64,000 nt of DNA from Nymphaea colorata (Eukaryota > Streptophyta > Magnoliopsida > Nymphaeales > Nymphaeaceae): contig NC_045138.2 of the NCBI RefSeq assembly GCF_008831285.2, positions 2,954,143 to 3,018,142 of the forward strand, in the 5' to 3' direction. Made by a program: the position numbers and the translations under genes. Positions 58,926-64,000 of this stretch are shown here, one piece after another. The notes below the pieces were generated by a model, which saw only the letters and a list, made by a program, of their open reading frames with translations, did no database searches and was not told the DNA's origin. Each line of letters begins with the position of its first letter. The first letter of the stretch is position 1.

Positions 58926-60752
58926 TCACCAGTAATCGAGACATGAACACCTCCCCAATTTGAAATGGTGAAACCTACTCCCATCCCTGATGATCAACTC
59001 TCTGTCAAACACCTCTGAGATCATCTTGATAACTTCATGGCAGTCCCAACAAACTCGCAGGTTCTTTATGATGCGAATCGGACATCCTGGGTCTATCACA
59101 ATCAGTCCAAATGCCATGGCCAACCTCTCACTGTGCTCTGCTATAACATGCTCCTTCTCCTCATCCTCAATGTCATGTAAAACTGGCGATGTATTAGGCA
59201 CGTAACCAGCACATTTTAACCTCCTTTGGATCTCATTCAACATCATGTGGATCTCACCAGACCTGGGATGTTCTCTATCTCCCATAACAAACCTGTGTAC
59301 TCTACCATCAGCCTCTATCAAGCTCCAGCCAGGAACTTTCGTTGTAAGTCTATCTTTCATCAACTCCCTTACTTGGAGGACATCACCCCATCGCTTCTCC
59401 CTAGCGTAGATGCCCGATAAAAGCACGTAGTTGCCATCATGGTAAGGTTGCAAGTTTAGAAGCATCTTCCCAATCCTTTCACCCAGGTCAGTGTTTCCAT
59501 GAATCCTACATGCATTAAGAAGCATTCCCCAGATGACTGGATCTGGTGAACCAGGCATTTCTTTGATCAGAGCTTCTGCTTCGTACACCATTCCGGCACG
59601 ACCCAGAAGGTCTACCATGCACCCATAATGCTCCATTTCCGGTTCAATTCCATAGCCTTCTCTCATGGACTTGAAGCAGAGCCTTCCATCTTCAACCAAA
59701 CCTGAGTGGCTGCATGCGCTCAACAGGCCCACAAACGTGATCTTATCTGGCTGAAGTCCTTGACCTAGGAAGCTGTTGAAAAGGTTTAGAGCGTCTCGGC
59801 CGTGGCCATGGATTGCTAGGCCGCAAATCATAGCGTTCCAAGCCGAGACGCCTCTGTGTATCGATGAAACAAACACTTGGTGTGCACGATCCACGCTGCC
59901 ACACCTCATATACGTATCGATCAAAGCCGTGGCGAGGATGTTGCTTATTGGGATTCCAGAGGATTTGATGTAATCATGAATGCTCTGCCCCTTCTCCAGC
60001 ATACCGAGCTGGGCGGTAGCCGATAACACCGTAACAACTAAGGCCTCATTTGCCGGAGCGCCACTCTCTCTCATCGAATCGAACACCATTAATCCTTCTT
60101 CCAGGAGGCCGTTTCGGACGTACCCAGATGCCAGAGTACTCCAAGAAACCTCATCCTTCCGAGGGATTCCATCAAACAATAGGCGAGCCTCATCGATTTG
60201 GCCGTCCTTAACATAAACCGCGAGCAAAGCGTTCCAAGAGACAACGTCCCGATGAGGAATTCCATCAAACACTTGGCAAGCAGCGGCAGTCCTCCCGCAG
60301 CAGCCATAGAAATGGACCAGTGCATTGGCGACGAAAACGTCGGCTGCGAAGCCGAGCTTCAGCGCGTGCCCGTGGATCTGCTCGCCCTCCGGGAGAGCGG
60401 CAGCTCGGGCGCAGGACTTGAGAACGAAAGGGAAGGAGTAGTTGTTCGGGGCGGCGCCTAGGGAGGCGAACCGCGCGTAGAGGGCGATACCGTGGCGGGG
60501 TTCGCCGCGCTCGGCGAATCCCCGGATGATGGTGTTGCGGGCGAAGGCGCCGGCATAGGCGATGCGGTCGAAGACGGCGAGGGCGTAGTCCAGGGGAGAG
60601 GAGGGGGAGAGGGAGCAGGCGGCGAGGAGGGGACCGGCGGCCAAGCCGTCGCCGGCAAGGCCGGCGGCGACGAGCTGGGCGTGGACTTGCTTGATGTGAG
60701 GCAACGGCGACCGCGGGTGGAGGAGGAGAGAGAGAGGGTGGCGGGTGGGCAT
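58926..60752 (-). CDS. PPR protein of the PLS-E-DYW class (organelle RNA editing factor)
   Basis: Predicted plastid or mitochondrial C-to-U RNA editing factor: PPR repeats read an RNA site and the DYW domain supplies the cytidine deaminase. Single exon, 608 aa. Degenerate 31-36-residue PPR units run from about residue 15 to 420 (for example ALIDTYMRCGSVDRAHQVF, NAMICGLAIHGHGRDALNLF). E motifs follow (WGMLLNACRIHGNTDLGERI, YVLLSGIYAREKRWGDVLQV), then a PG box and a complete DYW domain. The deaminase zinc site is intact: His540-Ser-Glu542, and Cys568/Cys571 in CWDC. The protein ends in CSCLDYW. Upstream ATGs on this strand lie in other frames. The first third of the gene is markedly GC-rich and the last third is not. 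The N-terminus (MPTRHPLSLLLHPRS) is basic and hydroxylated, compatible with an organelle transit peptide. Target site and organelle cannot be told from sequence alone. Confidence 0.96.
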   Translation of the reverse strand: MPTRHPLSLLLHPRSPLPHIKQVHAQLVAAGLAGDGLAAGPLLAACSLSPSSPLDYALAVFDRIAYAGAFARNTIIRGFAERGEPRHGIALYARFASLGAAPNNYSFPFVLKSCARAAALPEGEQIHGHALKLGFAADVFVANALVHFYGCCGRTAAACQVFDGIPHRDVVSWNALLAVYVKDGQIDEARLLFDGIPRKDEVSWSTLASGYVRNGLLEEGLMVFDSMRESGAPANEALVVTVLSATAQLGMLEKGQSIHDYIKSSGIPISNILATALIDTYMRCGSVDRAHQVFVSSIHRGVSAWNAMICGLAIHGHGRDALNLFNSFLGQGLQPDKITFVGLLSACSHSGLVEDGRLCFKSMREGYGIEPEMEHYGCMVDLLGRAGMVYEAEALIKEMPGSPDPVIWGMLLNACRIHGNTDLGERIGKMLLNLQPYHDGNYVLLSGIYAREKRWGDVLQVRELMKDRLTTKVPGWSLIEADGRVHRFVMGDREHPRSGEIHMMLNEIQRRLKCAGYVPNTSPVLHDIEDEEKEHVIAEHSERLAMAFGLIVIDPGCPIRIIKNLRVCWDCHEVIKMISEVFDRELIIRDGSRFHHFKLGRCSCLDYW

Positions 60753-60899
60753 TGGACGCTTGGGTTCGGAGCACGCTGTCTAGGAGGATCCAGGGTTGTG
60801 CGGCGAGAGATCCATGAGAGTCTGAGACCATGGCCAACGTCTAATCTGAACTGGGATCCATCTTCATGGGTTTCTGTTACAAGCTTAGAGGTATGATTT

Positions 60900-61330
60900 A
60901 TTTGTGACGTCAATAAATTCAATTCCGATTCAGTATGTGACCATATCGAATCATATTTGTATTTGAGAAATGACATTTGCCTGAATTCGGATTTGAATCA
61001 GCGTTTAAATGAATATTTCACTGCATTGGATTCAGATTCTGTTTTAAATAAATATCTTACATTCACGTCCATATATTTTAAAAATTGGTTTTCAATACAA
61101 TTTCAGTGTGATTTGGATTTGAATCCAAATAATAGCAGAGTAGAAATTTTTAATTGAGAAGCACTTTAAGTTTAAATTTTGAACTTTAAAAAATACTTAT
61201 ATAAAAAAAAAAACTAAGAGTAAAATAAAATTTGTAAGCTGATGTGAGCAATTTTCCCATACCATTAACCATATAGCTCAACCACCGAATCCAAATATGT
61301 TGGATTTGAATCCGATCTATTACCGTAGGA
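60900..61330. repeat. diverged repeat related in wording to 26430-26830
   Basis: Contains ATTCGGATTTGAATC, GCATTGGATTCAGATTC, TTTTAAATAAATAT and TTGGATTTGAATCC. Similar words (GAGCATTGGATATAC, TTTAAAAAATAAATCTG) occur at 26600-26640. The relation is by eye and weak; boundaries are not defined. Confidence 0.4.
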
Positions 61331-62693
61331 GGGCACAAACCGCTGGGCTTCTTTTCGTCAAAACCTTTTTCTGTCTCTGACTTCAGATCCATGTGCTTTC
61401 TGGTCAATTGAGCGAGAGCAAAGCTCCACCGCGAAACCGCCACACCGGTAGACGTTAATTCGTCGACAGTTAAGCCGCGTGGGTCCCGCATCGAGTTTAG
61501 AGACAGAGTCAGCCGTTCATCGTAGAATCCAAGGGCTACGATTCCCGCAAATCACGGCCGTCAAATTTTGGACCGTTCCTGCGCTTTTCCGCGCCGTCTG
61601 TGTCGCTGTTTCGTTCTTGTGATTGGCTTCGCCGATCGGCGGCAGTCAAGACTTTCTGCGACGGTTTGGTGGACGAAAAAGGCCCCAAGTTCTTTCTCAA
61701 AGACGAAAGCAGACCAAGCGATTAATGTACTCGGGCAGATTCTTGCATTGAATGAAGAGATAGTCCAAGTTCTTGGAGGAAGGTGAAATAATAATTAAAA
61801 AAATCATATGGGATAATTAATCCCTTTTGAGATGATATTATTTATATTTTAAAAATGGACATGTTACACTTTTAATTTCTCAAAAGATTCCCTATACGGC
61901 GATTCTGGTGTTATGGGGTGCTTTTTCGCGCCCCCCTACGGACATGCACGCACCATGCATGTTCATTCATATGGGGAGCGTGGAAGACAACATAGTTGTT
62001 GGTTTAGAGATTTTTATATTGTAAATGATGAATGTAAAACATTTTTATTTAATAATTTTTTATAGAAATGTGGTTATTATTAAAAATTTAAAAAATCACA
62101 AAAAATAGTGTTCTTTTCAAAATTATAAACAAAATGATAAGCAAAAAAATAAATTTCTTTTAAGAGGTCAGTTGATGTCTTACCAATCTACATGCCCCCA
62201 GTATTTCATAAATAAAAAAAAATTAAGAATATATGAACATCAATAATTTAGAGTTCTTACTCGAACATGTAAGGGGTCTTTTTGTCATTCAATTAGTTGA
62301 AGAGTTAGAACAAAGACAAGAAAAGAAGAGAGAAAAGTGGACCCTTTTCCCAATGATAAGAAGTAAAAGACAAGGGGCCTTACAAACTAAACTGCTGAGA
62401 AAAGGGGCCCCATGACCTCAACCAACAAAACTAGCCGTTACCCACGTCCATGTCATCACTGCCCTCCAGATTTAGGGCCACACCTTTAACCAACCTCCCC
62501 TCTAGGGTCCATGGGAGCTCTCACTCTACCCCATGTTTTTCTCTCACTACCAACAAAAAGCCCCTAGCTCTAAGGCCGTCTTCATCAACCACAGCCCCTA
62601 AATTCCCTAATTCTAGCCATGACTCCATCTTTTACACCGAAAGAAACTCCATTAAACCTGCAACCTTTTCCTATTTATGGAAACTTCCCTTCC

Positions 62694-62700
62694 TATAAAT
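62694..62700 (+). promoter_or_regulatory. TATA box of the mannanase gene
   Basis: TATAAAT (context CCTATAAATCACTCC) lies 47 bases before the ATG. With a start site about 30 bases downstream, the leader would be only about 15-25 bases. A second TATA-like word (CTATTTATGG) lies about 20 bases further upstream and would give a more usual leader length. Confidence 0.5.
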
Positions 62701-62746
62701 CACTCCCAGTCTTCTTCTTCTTCCACTGCAACCACAACTCCAAATC

Positions 62747-64000
62747 ATGGCTTCTTCCGTTAGAAGAGGTGTCCTACACGTCTTGCTAGTGCTTGGCCTC
62801 TTGGTTGGTGTAGCACATGGTAGGAGGGTGCACCATGTCAAGGGCTTTGTTAGGACCCATGGGACGAGTTTCACCCTCAATGGCTCCCCTTTCCTGTTCA
62901 ATGGGTTCAATGCCTACTGGATGATGCATGTTGCTGCTGAGCCCAGTGAGAGGGAGAAGGTGTCCAGTGTGCTCCAACAGGCTGCTGCTGCTAGCATGAC
63001 TGTTGCCCGGACTTGGGCCTTTGCCGACGGCGGCGACCGGGCTCTTCAAACCTCGCCGGGCGTATACGATGAACGCGTCTTCCAGGTTCAATTATCTTGA
63101 TCTAGCTTGTTTGTTATATATCTCTCTTTCTCTCAATCTCTTTTTCAAATGAATGATTTCAAATGCTCATTCATTTTGGTGCACAAACACATTGGATCTG
63201 GAGCGACTGAATGCGTACCGGATTTGGATCTGGTTCAGTTCATGCCCAGAACTACAAAATCCTGAACCTGGATCCGATCCTTTTCAAGCTGCCATGGCAT
63301 GGTTTTCAACACGAACAAGTTCACAAACTTGATTGATACTCTCCATATTCATGGCATTGTTCACGAACTTACAGAAAGTATGCTCACGAACATGTACGTG
63401 TGGCTGTGCCTTTTAAAGTATCATGACATTCTCAAAATTCTCATATAATACAAAAAAAAAAAGTTATGAATTTTCCATTTCAAAAGCATATACTTATTTT
63501 TGGCTTCTTCTTTTAAGGGTGAATAATTCATTCTAATGTCTCTAAGAGAGGCAATTATTCCTCGTACCCTGAAACATGATAATGACCACTTCAGGGTTCA
63601 AACACAAGTCTTTTTAAGAGGTGGACCTTCTTGCCATTCAGTCATATACTTTGTCAGGATGCACCTTGCTGCTCATAGTGTTCTTCTAGTGTTCTTCCAT
63701 GTTTTTGAAGAACAAAAAATATTTCTTTGAAATCCCATGAAACTTTCTCAAGCAAGATATCCAAAATTACATGTTCATGAGCACATCCATCAGGCACCAT
63801 ATTTCATTTTCTTCCTTTTTTGGCCTAACACTTGCTTTATTAACAAATGAAGGGCCTAGATTTCGTGATCTCTGAAGCAAGGAAGAATGGCATCCGTTTG
63901 ATTCTAAGCCTTGTCAATAATTACAAGGACTTTGGAGGGAGGCCACAGTATGTGCAGTGGGCTAGAAATGCAGGCGTCCAGATCAATGGAGATGATGATT
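62747..64000 (+). CDS. mannan endo-1,4-beta-mannosidase (GH5_7), 5' part, cut by window end
   Basis: Secreted enzyme that cleaves beta-1,4 links in wall mannans and galactomannans. Exon 1 is 62747-63085 (113 codons); exon 2 starts at 63853 and runs out of the window. Both junctions are phase 0. Residues 1-25 form a classic signal peptide ([17 protein letters not shown]). The mature N-terminus reads [20 protein letters not shown], then FNAYWMM and [13 protein letters not shown]. Exon 2 gives [20 protein letters not shown] and [20 protein letters not shown], which are family hallmarks. The catalytic Glu residues of GH5 lie further downstream, so activity cannot be judged. The acceptor (AAATGAAG, then GGCCTAG) is poor in pyrimidines but gives the expected reading. 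The 767-bp intron 1 shows nothing notable. Confidence 0.93.

Larger units (their letters stand above)
60753..62746. other. divergent promoter region between PPR and mannanase genes
   Basis: About 2 kb, AT-rich except for a GC-richer island at about 61430-61680. The island has short open frames on both strands but no recognisable protein. The PPR-proximal part (about 60900-61330) contains the AATCCGAATCC-type repeat also seen in cofactor E intron 14. The last 300 bases are C-rich and end in a TATA box for the mannanase gene. Confidence 0.5.

Noticed and set aside
58880-58950. tRNA-like D-arm (GACTCAGTAGGAAGAGCATG)
   Set aside because: No anticodon stem, no GTTCRANNC T-loop and no acceptor pairing could be formed around it.
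60265-60976. Arg/Pro/Ser-rich minus-strand frames of 170-190 codons near the PPR start, and a plus-strand frame at 60492-60896
   Set aside because: Alternative frames of the GC-rich 5' end of the PPR gene; composition is typical of frame-shifted GC-rich coding DNA.
61568-61786. 72-codon plus-strand frame upstream of the mannanase gene
   Set aside because: Starts at TTG in a GC-richer patch, shows no motif, and lies in the divergent promoter region.

Overview
This is nuclear DNA of a flowering plant. It carries five complete protein genes and the 5' part of a sixth, separated by 1-3 kb of AT-rich spacer. The genes have many GT-AG introns with T/A-rich interiors, and the products are plant families: a DYW-type PPR protein, an SGR2-type DDHD phospholipase and a GH5 mannanase. 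The single-exon PPR gene is very GC-rich at its 5' end and falls to ordinary composition at its 3' end. That gradient is common in monocots, so a monocot outside the grasses is my best guess, but the sequence does not settle it. I rebuilt gene models by hand from splice sites, reading phase and remembered family sequences. All use GT-AG introns and all phases close.

Layout: (1) 5273-16101 (+), non-lysosomal glucosylceramidase (GBA2/GH116 type), 19 coding exons, 953 aa, with a probable long leader intron upstream. (2) 18129-27225 (+), tubulin-folding cofactor E, 15 exons, 535 aa. Its 2.5-kb intron 11 holds two LTR-derived insertions. (3) 28396-36723 (-), a FUBP-like RNA/DNA-binding protein with two KH domains, 7 exons, 714 aa, acidic N-terminus and a long Y/G/P/Q-rich tail. 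(4) 39711-57489 (+), SGR2-like DDHD phospholipase, 21 exons, 953 aa. (5) 58926-60752 (-), intronless PPR-DYW RNA-editing protein, 608 aa. (6) 62747 to the window end (+), secreted endo-beta-mannanase, 5' part only.

The genes belong to unrelated pathways: sphingolipid turnover, tubulin folding, nucleic-acid binding, endomembrane lipid and gravitropism, organelle RNA editing, and wall mannan hydrolysis. There is no operon or cluster logic. Pairs 2/3 and 4/5 are convergent; pairs 3/4 and 5/6 are divergent.

I found no convincing new multi-gene system. Items worth a second look are smaller. They include a solo LTR with a perfect 5-bp target duplication, a gutted LTR element beside it, and a hAT-like MITE with an 8-bp duplication. 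Others are a three-copy 49-bp intronic repeat carrying G-box cores, a recursive-splice-site-like junction in the cofactor E gene, and two unexplained coding-like stretches in or near the glucosylceramidase leader and first intron. No tRNA, rRNA, CRISPR or organellar gene was recognised.
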